Shown in pieces: positions 8,626-17,395 of a DNA stretch of 64,000 bases. The translations under genes were made by a program, and so were the position numbers. The DNA comes from Halorarius litoreus. GTDB taxonomy: Archaea; Halobacteriota; Halobacteria; Halobacteriales; Haloarculaceae. Each line of letters starts with the position of its first letter. Positions within the stretch are counted from its first letter, which is position 1. The notes beneath the pieces were generated by a model, which saw only the letters and a list, made by a program, of their open reading frames with translations, did not search any database and was not told where the DNA came from. The stretch is taken from contig NZ_CP101454.1 in assembly GCF_024362405.1 (NCBI RefSeq), positions 3,720,001-3,784,000 on the forward strand, read 5' to 3'.

Positions 8626-8667
8626 CAATTAAAGTCAGATTGTCCTAACCATACTCCAGTAGGACTC
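8626..8667 (+). promoter_or_regulatory. B12-linked promoter/operator block, copy 2 (dyad GTCCTA-N12-TAGGAC)
   Basis: Same architecture as at 2808-2849: CAATTAAAGTC at 8626-8636, left arm GTCCTA 8642-8647, 12-nt spacer, right arm TAGGAC 8660-8665, then CTC. The two blocks agree in 32 of 42 ungapped positions, and the only arm substitution is compensated. Start codon 8710 lies 42 nt past the block, so a short leader is expected. It likely drives cobA-cbiP-cbiB-cobS-cobY-cobD-cbiZ. The same intergenic region must also hold the leftward oxidase promoter. Confidence 0.7.
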
Positions 8668-8709
8668 TCGCGGGACCGGCCCCACTTGGGAGTTCCACCA
8701 ACACCACCC

Positions 8710-9390
8710 ATGCCAGACGACACCGACGCCACGTCAGCGACGCCCGGCCAGGGGAAGACCCCCGAGGCCCGGGGCATCGAGCCAGCCGCCCCCGAGGAGT
8801 TCGGCCTGGTACAGGCGTTCTGGGGCGACGGCAAGGGGAAGACAACCGCCGCGCTCGGGATGGGGTTCCGAGCGGCGGGCCACGGCTACCGCGTTCACAT
8901 GCTCCAGTTCATGAAGGGCGGCGCGTCGAGCGTCGAGGCGACCCGTGGCGAGTACAACGCCATCGCCGCGATGCCAGGTTTCACCTACGAGAACACCGGC
9001 CACTACGGCTGGCACGCGATGAACGACGGGAGCGAGGACGCCGACCACGAGGCCGCGGCCCGAGCGGGGTTCGAGCGCACCCAGGAGCTCGTCGCCGCCG
9101 CGCACGACACCGACCTCTCTGCGCCGATTCCGCTCGAGACTCCTGCAGAAGAGGGCGTTCACATGCTCATCCTCGACGAACTGCTGTACGCCGCGGATCG
9201 CGACCTCGTCTCCGCCGCGGACGTCATCGACCTCGTCGAGTCGAAGCCCGATCCCCTCGAACTCGTCCTGACCGGGAGCCACGCCGACCCCGAGTATCTC
9301 TACGACCACGCCGACCTCGTGACGAACGTTCGGAAGGTGAAACACCCCATCGAAGCGGGCCAGCGCGCCCGGAAGGGCACCGAGTTCTGA
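8710..9390 (+). CDS. cobA: Cob(I)yrinic acid a,c-diamide adenosyltransferase
   Basis: A 226-residue CobA/CobO-type P-loop ATP:corrinoid adenosyltransferase that attaches the 5'-deoxyadenosyl upper ligand. Seen: Walker [15 protein letters not shown] (about 37-50), the MLQFMKG strand, Walker B-like [11 protein letters not shown] (about 150-160) and [10 protein letters not shown] near the C-terminus, all in family order. The ATG at 8710 is preceded by the shared B12 promoter block. The stop overlaps the next start (TGATG), so it is coupled to cbiP. The first 28 residues are a poorly conserved acidic extension. Acts in the cytoplasm on imported or salvaged corrinoids. Confidence 0.93.
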   Translation: MPDDTDATSATPGQGKTPEARGIEPAAPEEFGLVQAFWGDGKGKTTAALGMGFRAAGHGYRVHMLQFMKGGASSVEATRGEYNAIAAMPGFTYENTGHYGWHAMNDGSEDADHEAAARAGFERTQELVAAAHDTDLSAPIPLETPAEEGVHMLILDELLYAADRDLVSAADVIDLVESKPDPLELVLTGSHADPEYLYDHADLVTNVRKVKHPIEAGQRARKGTEF

Positions 9391-10916
9391 TGGTGACCCT
9401 GCTCGTCGCCGGCACCGCGAGCCACGTCGGCAAGAGCACCGTCGCCGCCGGGCTGTGTCGCCACCTCTCGAACCGTGGGGTGTCGGTCGCGCCGTTCAAG
9501 GCCCAGAACATGAGCAACAACGCCCGTGCCGTCCTCTCGCGGAATGGCTACGGCGAAATCGGCGTCTCCCAGTACGTCCAGGCTCGCGCTGCCCGGGTCA
9601 CCCCGACAACCGACATGAACCCCGTGCTGCTCAAGCCACGTGGCGACGCCCAGAGCCAACTGGTCATCGACGGGACGGCCGTCGAGAACTGCTCGGCGGG
9701 CGACTACTACGCTGACCACTGGGAACAGGCACGCGACGCAGCCGAGGCCGCACACGCCCGGCTCGCCGACGCACACGACGTCATCGTCGCAGAGGGGGCG
9801 GGCTCGATGGCCGAACCCAACCTCCGCGAGCGCGACCTCGCGAACGTCGAGACGGCACGGTTCGGGGACCGTGGTGCGCCGGAGGCGCACCGGGATGGCC
9901 GACCGGCGAAGCCGGGCGGCGCCGACATCCTGCTCGTCGCGGACATCGAGCGCGGCGGCGTGTTCGCGAGCATCGTCGGCACCCTCGAACTCGCGCCCGA
10001 CGACGTGGCCGAGCGCGTCGCGGGCGTCGTCATCACGAAGTTCCGGGGCGACGCGACGCTGCTCGACCCTGCCATCGAGGAAGTGGAGTCGCGAACGGGC
10101 GTCCCCGTGCTCGGCGTCATCCCGTACGACGACCCCGGACTCCCCGAGGAGGACAGCGTCGGCCTCCCGGCAGTTGGCGAGCGAACGGTCGTCGGCGACG
10201 ACGGCCACGACGGCGTCACCGTCGGCGTCCCGCGGCTGCCACGCATCTCGAACGCGACGGACCTCGAACCGCTCGCTTCGGAGCCGGGCATCCGCGTCGC
10301 GTATCTCCCGCTCGACGCACCGCTCGACGAGGTGGACGCGGTCGTCCTCCCCGGCTCGAAGAACACCGTCGACGACCTGCTCGCCTGCCAGGGGGCCGGG
10401 CTCGGCGATCGACTCCGCGCGTTCGACGGGCCAATCGTCGGGCTCTGTGGTGGCTACCAGCTCCTCGGTGAGCGACTGCTCGGCGCCGATATCGAAGGCA
10501 CGGGAGACGCCGAGACCGTCGAAGGGTTTGGCCTCTTGCCCGTCGAAACGACGTTCTCTCCCGAGAAACACGTCGAGGCCGTCACCTACGAACTCGCGGG
10601 AAGTGGCCCGCTCACGGGCGCGACGGGCGAGGCGTCGGGCTACGAGATTCACGCGGGCGAGACGCGGGCGACCGCACCCGTCGACCGCCCGGTCGGCCCC
10701 AAAAGCGCCGCCGTCGGCAACGTTCTTGGAACGTACCTCCACGGGCTGTTCGAGAACGACAACGTCCGGGATGCGTTCGTCGGGCAGGTGTTCACGGTGG
10801 CTGGACGGGAACGACCCCCCGACACGAAAGAGACGCACGACCCCTACGAGGCCGCCGCCGAACTCGTCGCCGAACACGTCGACCTCGCCCCGCTCGGGCT
10901 GGAGGGGGAGCGATGA
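9390..10916 (+). CDS. cbiP: Cobyric acid synthase
   Basis: A 508-residue CobQ/CbiP amidotransferase that amidates side chains b, d, e and g of adenosylcobyrinic a,c-diamide using glutamine and ATP. The N-terminal dethiobiotin-synthetase-like domain has the P-loop [10 protein letters not shown] (about 6-15) and [12 protein letters not shown]. The C-terminal glutaminase domain carries the class I triad region [14 protein letters not shown] (nucleophile Cys about residue 352) and the late His in [11 protein letters not shown] Thr/Arg-rich insertion near 150-175 ([24 protein letters not shown]) is not usual for the family. It overlaps cobA by one base and cbiB by 4 bp. Confidence 0.93.
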   Translation: MVTLLVAGTASHVGKSTVAAGLCRHLSNRGVSVAPFKAQNMSNNARAVLSRNGYGEIGVSQYVQARAARVTPTTDMNPVLLKPRGDAQSQLVIDGTAVENCSAGDYYADHWEQARDAAEAAHARLADAHDVIVAEGAGSMAEPNLRERDLANVETARFGDRGAPEAHRDGRPAKPGGADILLVADIERGGVFASIVGTLELAPDDVAERVAGVVITKFRGDATLLDPAIEEVESRTGVPVLGVIPYDDPGLPEEDSVGLPAVGERTVVGDDGHDGVTVGVPRLPRISNATDLEPLASEPGIRVAYLPLDAPLDEVDAVVLPGSKNTVDDLLACQGAGLGDRLRAFDGPIVGLCGGYQLLGERLLGADIEGTGDAETVEGFGLLPVETTFSPEKHVEAVTYELAGSGPLTGATGEASGYEIHAGETRATAPVDRPVGPKSAAVGNVLGTYLHGLFENDNVRDAFVGQVFTVAGRERPPDTKETHDPYEAAAELVAEHVDLAPLGLEGER

Positions 10917-11812
10917 GCGTACTCGCAGCAGGGGCAGTCCTGCTGGCAGCTGCCCTCGACTGGCTCGTCGCCGAGCCACCCACGCGACTCCACCCGGTCG
11001 TCTGGTACGGCCGACTGCTCGCGCCACTCGACCGCGAGTGGGCACAGCCATGGCTCGTTGGACTGCTCGCACCGGTGTTCGCTATTGGCGCGGCCCTCGG
11101 TGTCGCCGGCCTGGTCACGCTCGCCGGCTGGCTCCACCCGCTCGCCGCAGGCCTGCTCGCTGGGCTCGTGTTGTTCTCGACGACGAGCCGTCGGATGCTT
11201 CTCGAAGAGGCACGGGCGGTCGTCACGCTCAGCGACTCGGACCCGGGAGCCGCCCGCGACCGACTCCCTGCCCTCGCCGGGCGCGACCCCACCCAGCTCT
11301 CACCGGGCGAATTGCGGAGCGCCGCCGTCGAGAGCGCCGCGGAGAACCTCGCGGACGGCCTGGTGGCGCCCCTCCTGGCGTTCGCCCTCGGCGCGCTCGT
11401 CTCGCTGCCGGTCGCGGCTGGTGCCGCGGCGTTCGTCAAGGCCGTCAACACCGGCGACTCCATGCTCGGCTACCGGTCGAAGCCAGTCGGGTGGGCGAGC
11501 GCGCGACTCGACGACCTCGTGATGTTCGTGCCCGCCCGCGTGAGCGCGGCCCTGCTCGCAGCTGCGGCGGTCGCGCCCGCGTCGCTCACCCGGGCGAGCG
11601 CGTGGGCCGACACGCCACCCTCGCCGAACTCGGGGTGGCCGATGGCGACCGTCGCGGCCGCCGTCGACCGCCGGCTCGACAAGCCCGGCGTCTACACGTT
11701 GAATCCCGACGCCCCGTTGCCCGACCGGGAGGCGGCCGACCACGGAGTCACGCTCGTCGGCCGCGCTGGCCTGCTGGCCGTCGCCCTCGCCGGGGTGGTC
11801 GCGTGGTTCTGA
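10913..11812 (+). CDS. cbiB: Adenosylcobinamide-phosphate synthase
   Basis: A 299-residue polytopic membrane protein of the CbiB/CobD family, joining adenosylcobyric acid to (R)-1-aminopropanol phosphate. Family hallmarks: the N-terminal [21 protein letters not shown], the central [26 protein letters not shown] (key region ESxxENxxDG) and [14 protein letters not shown]. Hydrophobic segments at about 2-18, 45-70, 78-92, 150-180, 205-222 and 280-299. It overlaps cbiP by 4 bp (ATGA) and the next gene by 10 bp. Confidence 0.93.
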   Translation: MSVLAAGAVLLAAALDWLVAEPPTRLHPVVWYGRLLAPLDREWAQPWLVGLLAPVFAIGAALGVAGLVTLAGWLHPLAAGLLAGLVLFSTTSRRMLLEEARAVVTLSDSDPGAARDRLPALAGRDPTQLSPGELRSAAVESAAENLADGLVAPLLAFALGALVSLPVAAGAAAFVKAVNTGDSMLGYRSKPVGWASARLDDLVMFVPARVSAALLAAAAVAPASLTRASAWADTPPSPNSGWPMATVAAAVDRRLDKPGVYTLNPDAPLPDREAADHGVTLVGRAGLLAVALAGVVAWF

Positions 11813-12555
11813 CCGCCCTCCGCGGAGCCGTCGGATTCCTCACCCGCATTCCTGTCGGGCACGACGGCGACGCGTGGGAGGCGTTCCAGCGTGCGCCCGT
11901 GGCGTTCCCGGCTGTCGGCTATCTCGTGGGGGGGCTCGCGGCACTCCCGCTCCTCGGCGTGGCGGTGCTGCCGGCCTCGACGGTCGCCGCGGTCGCGGTC
12001 GTCTGGCTCTACACGCTGACGGGGATCACCCACCTCGACGGCGTCGCGGACCTCGGTGACGCGGCGGTGGTCCACGGCGACCCCGGCCAGCGCGTCGAGG
12101 TGCTGAAGGACACGGTGCTCGGCGTCGGCGGCACGGTCGCCCTCGGGGTCGTCCTGCTCGCCGTAGCGCTGGGGTTCCTCGGCCTCGCGGCGACACCCAT
12201 CCGAATAGCCGTCGCCGTCGTCGTCGCGAGCGAGGTGGGAGCGAAGCTCTCGATGGCCGGCGTCGCCTGTCTCGGCACTGCCCGTCACGAGGGGCTCGGC
12301 TCGGCGTTCACGACCGCCTCCGGTCCCCGGTCGCTCCTGCCGGCCGTGGTCGTTGCACTTCCTGCCGGCCTGCTCGCGTGGCCGTCGCCGGTCGCGGCCG
12401 TGGCGCTCGTCGGGGCCGTCGCGGGCGGCGCACTCGTCAGCAGGTGGGCGAACGGACTCGTCGGCGGCGTCAACGGCGACGTCTTCGGCGCGGCGAACGA
12501 ACTCGCTCGACTCACCGGGCTCCACGTGGGGGTGGTCGCGTGGACGCTCTCCTGA
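11803..12555 (+). CDS. cobS: Adenosylcobinamide-GDP ribazoletransferase (cobalamin synthase)
   Basis: A 250-residue membrane enzyme of the CobS family, joining adenosylcobinamide-GDP and alpha-ribazole to make adenosylcobalamin. Seen: LRGAVGFLTRIPVG at the N-terminus and the catalytic THLDGVADLGDAAVVHGDPGQRVEVLKD segment (about residues 72-100), whose acidic residues bind Mg. Five to six hydrophobic segments follow. A GTG start at 11803 was chosen because LRGAVGFLTRIP must be included and no ATG exists upstream in frame before the overlap with cbiB. It overlaps cbiB by 10 bp and cobY by 16 bp. Confidence 0.9.
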   Translation: MVLTALRGAVGFLTRIPVGHDGDAWEAFQRAPVAFPAVGYLVGGLAALPLLGVAVLPASTVAAVAVVWLYTLTGITHLDGVADLGDAAVVHGDPGQRVEVLKDTVLGVGGTVALGVVLLAVALGFLGLAATPIRIAVAVVVASEVGAKLSMAGVACLGTARHEGLGSAFTTASGPRSLLPAVVVALPAGLLAWPSPVAAVALVGAVAGGALVSRWANGLVGGVNGDVFGAANELARLTGLHVGVVAWTLS

Positions 12556-13088
12556 TGTGCGGCGGGCAGGGGACGAGACTCGACACCGACGTCGAGAAGC
12601 CGCTCGTCGAGGTTGCGGGGGTGCCGATGGTCGACCGCGTGCGGGAGGCGCTCGCGGCGAGCCGTATCGACACCACGTACGCGGTCGTCTCCCCGCACGG
12701 CCCCGAGACGCACGCGCACCTCGCCGACGACCTCCCCTGTATCGAGACCCCTGGTGACGGCTACGTTGCTGACCTGCAGGTGGCTCTCGACCGAGTGGAT
12801 GCGCCCGTCCTCACGGTCGTCGCAGACCTCCCGCTCCTCGAAGGAGACGCGGTCGACCGCGTCCTCGAGGAGGTCGACGGCCCGACCGCGGTGGTCGTCC
12901 CGCGGGCGCTGAAGACGGCGCTCGGCGCAAGCGTCGACTACGAGGAACGGTGGGTAGCGACGGGACTGAACGTCGTCGGCGACGACGAGTACGGCCACCT
13001 CCGGTCGTGGGACGCCCGCCTCGCCGTCAACGTGAACCGCAAGCAGGATGTCGCCGCGGCAGAGAGACTCCTCGACGATGGAGCCTGA
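12540..13088 (+). CDS. cobY: GTP:adenosylcobinamide-phosphate guanylyltransferase (archaeal CobY)
   Basis: 182 residues of a nucleotidyltransferase fold. The N-terminal signature MCGGQGTRL (residues 6-14) and EKPLVEVAGVPMVDRV are those of CobY, the archaeal non-orthologous replacement for bacterial CobU. It produces adenosylcobinamide-GDP. The acidic LTVVADLPLL would hold the metal-binding Asp. The C-terminal NVVGDDEYGHLRSWDARLAVNVNRKQD is also conserved. A GTG start (12540) gives VDALLMCGGQG; the first ATG is inside the motif and too late. It overlaps cobS by 16 bp and cobD by 11 bp. Confidence 0.9.
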   Translation: MDALLMCGGQGTRLDTDVEKPLVEVAGVPMVDRVREALAASRIDTTYAVVSPHGPETHAHLADDLPCIETPGDGYVADLQVALDRVDAPVLTVVADLPLLEGDAVDRVLEEVDGPTAVVVPRALKTALGASVDYEERWVATGLNVVGDDEYGHLRSWDARLAVNVNRKQDVAAAERLLDDGA

Positions 13089-14091
13089 GCGCGTTCGAGC
13101 GGCGACGCGGGTGCCCCACGGCGGGGAGCCGAACCCCGATATCCTCGACTTCAGCGCGAACACGAACCACCGAACCCCCGACGGCACCCGCGAAGTGTAC
13201 GCCGCGGCGTTCGACGAGGCACGGCGCTACCCCGACGACGGCTACCCCGCGTTCCGTGCGGCGGCCGCCGACGTCGTCGACTGCGACCCCGAGCAGGTCG
13301 TCCCCACGCCGGGCGGCCTCGCCGCGATTCGCCTCGCCATCGCCACCCGCGTCAAGCCCGGCGACAGCGTGCTCCTCCCGGCACCCAGTTTCGCAGAGTA
13401 CGCTCGCGAGGTCGAACTCCAAGGCGGGCGCCCCGAGTTCGTGGCCCACGACGCGCTGCTCGATACCGACCCCGCCGAGCACACGATGGCGGTCGTCTGC
13501 ACGCCAAACAACCCCACGGGCGAGGCCGCCGACCCGGACCGCCTCCGCGCGTTCGCCGTACGGTGTCGGGCGACGAACACCGACCTGCTCGTCGACGAGG
13601 CGTTCCTCGGCTACACGCGCTACGAGTCGCTGGCCGGTACCCCTGGGGTGGTCGTCGCCCGCTCGCTCACCAAACTGTACGGCCTCCCCGGCATCCGGGC
13701 GGGCTACGCGGTGGCGACCGACGACCGCCTCGCCGACCTCCAGACCGCACGGCGAGCGTGGAACCTCTCGACGCCCGCGGCGCGCGTCGGTGCCCACTGT
13801 CTCCGCGACGAGGCGTTCGTGGCCGAGACCAGAGACGAAGTCGCCCGGGAACGCGCCCGACTCCGCGAGGCGCTCGCGACCCGCTACGAGGTGTTCCCCT
13901 CGGACGCGCCGTTCCTCCTGTTCGACACCGGTGACGAATCCGTCGACGACGTGGTGGCGTGGGCCCGCGAGAACGGTGTCGCAGTCCGCGACGCCACGAC
14001 CTTCCGCGGCCTCGACAGCCACGTCCGTGTCGCGGTGAAATCGCCCGACGAAAACGACCAACTCCTGGAGGCGCTCGATGTTCGAGACTGA
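13078..14091 (+). CDS. cobD: Threonine-phosphate decarboxylase (PLP enzyme)
   Basis: 337 residues of the aminotransferase class I/II fold. CobD decarboxylates L-threonine-O-3-phosphate to aminopropanol phosphate for the corrin side arm. Seen: DILDFSANTNHRTPDG near the N-terminus (family LDFSxNxNP-like), CTPNNPTGEAADP, the VDEAFLGYTRYES Asp region, and the PLP-Lys segment VVARSLTKLYGLPGIRAGY (Lys about residue 199). A start at ATG 13078 (MEPERVRAATRVPHGGEPN) was preferred over an in-frame ATG 30 nt earlier. It overlaps cobY by 11 bp and the next gene by 14 bp. Confidence 0.88.
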   Translation: MEPERVRAATRVPHGGEPNPDILDFSANTNHRTPDGTREVYAAAFDEARRYPDDGYPAFRAAAADVVDCDPEQVVPTPGGLAAIRLAIATRVKPGDSVLLPAPSFAEYAREVELQGGRPEFVAHDALLDTDPAEHTMAVVCTPNNPTGEAADPDRLRAFAVRCRATNTDLLVDEAFLGYTRYESLAGTPGVVVARSLTKLYGLPGIRAGYAVATDDRLADLQTARRAWNLSTPAARVGAHCLRDEAFVAETRDEVARERARLREALATRYEVFPSDAPFLLFDTGDESVDDVVAWARENGVAVRDATTFRGLDSHVRVAVKSPDENDQLLEALDVRD

Positions 14092-14776
14092 GCGCTCGGG
14101 TGGGGTGGTCCAGTTCACGCGCGCCGGCACCGACTGGCTCTCGACCGGGTGGCAGGGCGGCCGTCGTCGCGCCGACTGTGCGTACAGCGTGACCGTCGCG
14201 GCCGACTGGCGCCCCAACGACATCGACGCCGCCGTCACCGACCACATCGAGACGGCAGGGTTCGACCGCGACCCCGATGCGCCCGTCCTGCTGACCGGCG
14301 TCCACGCCGAGAACGTGCGCGGGGCGCGGTGTGGGCCAGTCGAGGCGTACGCCACAACTGGGCTCTCGAACCCCGCGGCGCTCCCGATGGACCCCGCGGG
14401 CGGCGAGCTTCCGGACGGCGAACTGGTGCCCGGGACGGTGAACGTGCTCGTGGGGACGACCGCAAACCTCGCAGATGGAGCGCTCGCGAACCTCGTGGCC
14501 GTGGCCGCGGAGGCGAAAGCCGCGACGCTGCTCGACAGCGTGGGCGTGCCGGGGACGACGAGCGACGCCGTGGTCGTCGCCAGCGACCCCGACGGCCCAG
14601 CAACCGAGTTCTCCGGGAGCGCGACGCGCGTGGGTGCGGCGGCACGAGCCTGCGTCCGCGAGGCGGTACAGGCAGGTTTGGGGGCGCGGTACGAACACGA
14701 CGAGCCGCCGGCATCGGTCGCGGACGCGAAGTACGGCGTCACGACCGAAGTCCGCGCCGACGTGTTCGAGCTCTAG
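14078..14776 (+). CDS. cbiZ: Adenosylcobinamide amidohydrolase
   Basis: 232 residues matching CbiZ, which cleaves the aminopropanol-containing tail of (adenosyl)cobinamide or pseudo-B12 so the corrin can be rebuilt with the preferred base. Seen: LSTGWQGGRRRADCAYSVTV, LLTGVHAENVRG and the conserved VEAYATTGLSNPAALPMDP, with NVLVGTTANLADGALANLVAVAAEAKAATL. The last gene of the rightward B12 operon (14-bp overlap with cobD). Its presence with BtuFCD downstream indicates salvage from outside. Confidence 0.9.
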   Translation: MFETERSGGVVQFTRAGTDWLSTGWQGGRRRADCAYSVTVAADWRPNDIDAAVTDHIETAGFDRDPDAPVLLTGVHAENVRGARCGPVEAYATTGLSNPAALPMDPAGGELPDGELVPGTVNVLVGTTANLADGALANLVAVAAEAKAATLLDSVGVPGTTSDAVVVASDPDGPATEFSGSATRVGAAARACVREAVQAGLGARYEHDEPPASVADAKYGVTTEVRADVFEL

Positions 14777-14845
14777 GTCACCGTGCGTTCGCAGGGCCGA
14801 ACATGGCCAGCCGGTCGGATGGGGCAAGTCGCCCCAGCGGTGTCG

Positions 14846-14894
14846 AATATATTTCAACGAGTTATCACCACTCTAACGAAGTGAGCGGGAGGAG
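14846..14894 (+). promoter_or_regulatory. TATA-like box and Shine-Dalgarno for the beta-propeller gene
   Basis: AATATATTT at 14846-14854 is a candidate TATA element, and GGGAGGAG at 14887-14894 is a strong ribosome-binding site 13 nt before the ATG at 14908. Together they support 14908 (twin-arginine-like signal peptide) as the real start, although that frame does not continue into the propeller. Confidence 0.5.
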
Positions 14895-14907
14895 AACCTG
14901 CCTCACC

Positions 14908-16211
14908 ATGCCGTCCAGTCGGCGAGCGTTCCTCCTTTCGAGCGGTGCACTGCTCACAAGCACGTCCGGAGCCGTCGCGACGACGCGACTTGGGTCGTCC
15001 GAGCCGGGGTCCGTGCGGCGCTCGGATACGTCCCGAGACCGTACGCCGAGCTCAGCGAGCAACGTGCCGTCTCTGACGTTACGGGTGCGTGGACGGCGTA
15101 CAAGCACGACGCCGCCAACACAGGCTACGCCCCCGAGACGACCGGGCCCCGCGAGAGCGTCGAGACGCAGTGGATGCAGCCGCTCGACCGGGCGATCTAC
15201 AGTTCGCCGGCCGTTGCGAACGGGCGCGTGTTCGTCGGGACCTACAGCTACGACCAACATGCGGGGTCGATCATGGCGTTCGACGCGGCGACCGGCGAGC
15301 AGCAGTGGGTACACGAGACAGGCCGGATACACGCAAGTGCGCCCTCGGTCGGCGACGGAACGCTCTACATCAACTCAGGCGGACTGGACAACCCGGATCT
15401 CGTTCACGCGGTCGACATGGCCAGCGGCGCAGTCCAGTGGACCCACGAGTTCGCCGGCGGCGAGCGGATTCGCTCGTCGCCGACCGTGGCCGATGGCGTC
15501 GTGTACGCGTCCGCCGAGATCGGAACCGACGTGCAGGGCGAGACCGACGTCGCTGTCCATGCCCTCGACGCCGACACCGGTGAGCTGCTGTGGTCGGCCA
15601 CGATCAACCACGCTGCCCTCGAGTATTCGTCGCCGGCCGTGGTCGACGGCACGGTGTATCACCACGTCGTCGACGAGTGCGACGGTGACACGGGACTGTA
15701 CGCGTTCGACGCCACGACGGGCGAGACCGAGTGGGCGGTGCAGGCGGGGTCGATGACCGGCTCTCCGACGGTCGTCGATGGCACGCTGTACCACTCGACA
15801 GCGGGCCTCCACGGTGGTGGCGTCGCCCGTGATGCAGCCACGGGGGAGATCCTGTGGGAGACGGCACGGGGCCGAGACGCGACGTTCGGCCCGGCGGTCG
15901 CCGACGGAACCGTCTACGGGACGACAGCCGACTCCGGCAGTGCGTTCGCACTCGATGTGGCGAGTGGTGACCTGCAGTGGGAGTTCGATAGCGGTGAAGC
16001 CCGCGGGTCGCCGGTCGTGGACGCCGACACCGTCTACGTCCCCAGCTGGGGCGAGGAACGGATCTACGCGCTCGACGCCGCCGACGGGACGGAACGGTGG
16101 CACGTCGATCTCGAATCGAGACCGTATCAGCCCCCGGCCGTCGTCGACGGAACGCTCTTCGTCGGAGATGCCGCCAGACGAGGCGGGCTGTACGCGATCG
16201 CTGGCCAGTAG
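14908..16211 (+). pseudogene. Exported PQQ-like beta-propeller protein, split by a 2-bp frameshift
   Basis: The ATG at 14908 follows a good Shine-Dalgarno and encodes a twin-arginine-like signal (SRRAFLLSSGALLTSTSGAVA). This frame then loses coding character. The mature protein continues in another frame from about 15073 to 16211: DVTGAWTAYKHDAANTGYAP, then about seven PQQ/BamB-like blades (repeats of LYAFDATTGETEW type). At 15071-15074 there is CTCT; removing one CT joins the frames as NVPSDVTGAW. The propeller frame has no ATG or GTG between its upstream stop (14874) and ATG 15174. It may be a true pseudogene, a sequencing error or a reversible slippage. If intact, it would be an extracellular propeller of about 433 residues with unknown ligand. 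Confidence 0.65.
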
Positions 16212-16232
16212 CGACGTTCGGCGGAGCCAGCT

Positions 16233-17336
16233 CTACTCTGTGCGACGGACGAGCCCGAGACCCACCAGCGCGAGGAGCGCGGCGACGAGCCCGAAGCCAG
16301 CGCCGGATCCATCGGTGGGCGTCGGCGACTGCGTCGTGTCAGACTCCATCTCGGACTCGCTCGTCGGGCTCGGCGAGGCCGTCGCCGTCGCCAGCGAAAT
16401 CTCGCTCTTGGCGACCCACTCGACCTCGGCGTCCGGGTGGAATCCGGTCGTGAGGTTCCGGGTGGCGTAGACCACCGAGCGGGGAGCCGGCTGGTTGAGG
16501 TAGTTCACGTCCACGTCGACGGTCCGGTTGTTCTCACCGGCGGGCGTCGACGCGTACGGCTCCTGCCCCACGAGATAACGGTTCGCGTCCGTGGTGATGA
16601 TGACCTCGGGCGCGAGTTCCAGCACCGTCTCGTCGTTCAGCTGCGGGTAGCCGGTGACGTTCTCGGCCGCGAGGACGTTCGTCCCGCCGCTGATGTCGAT
16701 CATCGCCGTGATGAACGTCTCGCCGCCAGCGACGTAGCCCCCACCGAGTGGGTACATGACGCCGGGGCGGTCACGGTCGGCCGTCGCCTCACGCGCGGCC
16801 TCGACGTTCGCGTTCATCCACGCGTTCGTCCGCGCGGCGGCCTCGCAGTTCCCGGTCAGGCGGCCGATGGTCGTCGTCTTCGCGGCGACGTCCTCGATGG
16901 ACCGCGCCGACGAGAACAGGTACACCGTCAGCCCGGCCTCCCGGAGCTTCGTGACCGTCTCGGCGCTCGTCGTGTTCGGCGCGAGCACGAGATCCGGCTC
17001 GGTGCCGATGACCTTCTCGACGCTGACGCCGAACCCGCCCGACTTCGAGACGTTCGTCTTCGCGTCGGCGCCGTCGAGGTACGCGGCGAACGTCGTGCGC
17101 CCGACGACCTGGGCCTGCGCGTCGAGTTCCCACATCGTCTGTGCCGCAGACGGGTTGAGCGTCGTCACGCGCCCGGGCCGCTCCTCGAGGGTCATCTCGG
17201 TCCCGCTGGCGTCGGTCACCGTGAGCGGGAACGAACAGTCCGCCGTCTGTGCAGCCGGGGCCGCAGCGACGCCGACCGGCGCCAGCGCCGCGAGTACCAC
17301 CAGAGTTGCAAAGACTACACTGAATCTGATTCGCAT
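16233..17336 (-). CDS. btuF: Corrinoid ABC transporter substrate-binding protein, tripartite C-terminus
   Basis: 367 residues. Signal peptide 1-25 (VVFATLVVLAALAPVGVAAA), then a BtuF/FhuD-type two-lobe binding fold: PLTVTDASGTEMTLEERPGRVTTLNPSAAQTMWEL, DLVLAPNTTSAETV, FITAMIDISGGTNVLAAENVTGYPQLNDETVLELAPEVII. A Ser/Thr/Pro linker (about 318-340) leads to a hydrophobic tail GAGFGLVAALLALVGLGLVRRTE. This is a PGF-CTERM-like tripartite signal for archaeosortase processing, but the motif reads AGF instead of PGF. It diverges from btuC and sits next to the B12 operon, so cobamide/cobinamide is the most likely ligand; a siderophore is the alternative. Confidence 0.87.
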   Translation of the reverse strand: MRIRFSVVFATLVVLAALAPVGVAAAPAAQTADCSFPLTVTDASGTEMTLEERPGRVTTLNPSAAQTMWELDAQAQVVGRTTFAAYLDGADAKTNVSKSGGFGVSVEKVIGTEPDLVLAPNTTSAETVTKLREAGLTVYLFSSARSIEDVAAKTTTIGRLTGNCEAAARTNAWMNANVEAAREATADRDRPGVMYPLGGGYVAGGETFITAMIDISGGTNVLAAENVTGYPQLNDETVLELAPEVIITTDANRYLVGQEPYASTPAGENNRTVDVDVNYLNQPAPRSVVYATRNLTTGFHPDAEVEWVAKSEISLATATASPSPTSESEMESDTTQSPTPTDGSGAGFGLVAALLALVGLGLVRRTE

Positions 17337-17357
17337 CGTGTCGAACAGCCACCCACT

Positions 17358-17376
17358 CCAATAAATATTTATCTAA
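17358..17376. promoter_or_regulatory. Divergent promoter between btuF and btuC
   Basis: The 59-bp gap holds an AT-rich core, CCAATAAATATTTATCTAA at 17358-17376. It contains the near-palindrome AATAAATATTTAT, which offers a TATA-like box in each direction. It lies 20 nt before the btuC GTG and 22 nt before the btuF ATG, so both transcripts are probably leaderless or nearly so. The GTYCTA dyad seen before the cob genes is absent here. Confidence 0.55.
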
Positions 17377-17395
17377 CCCAACTCGACTTGCGTTC

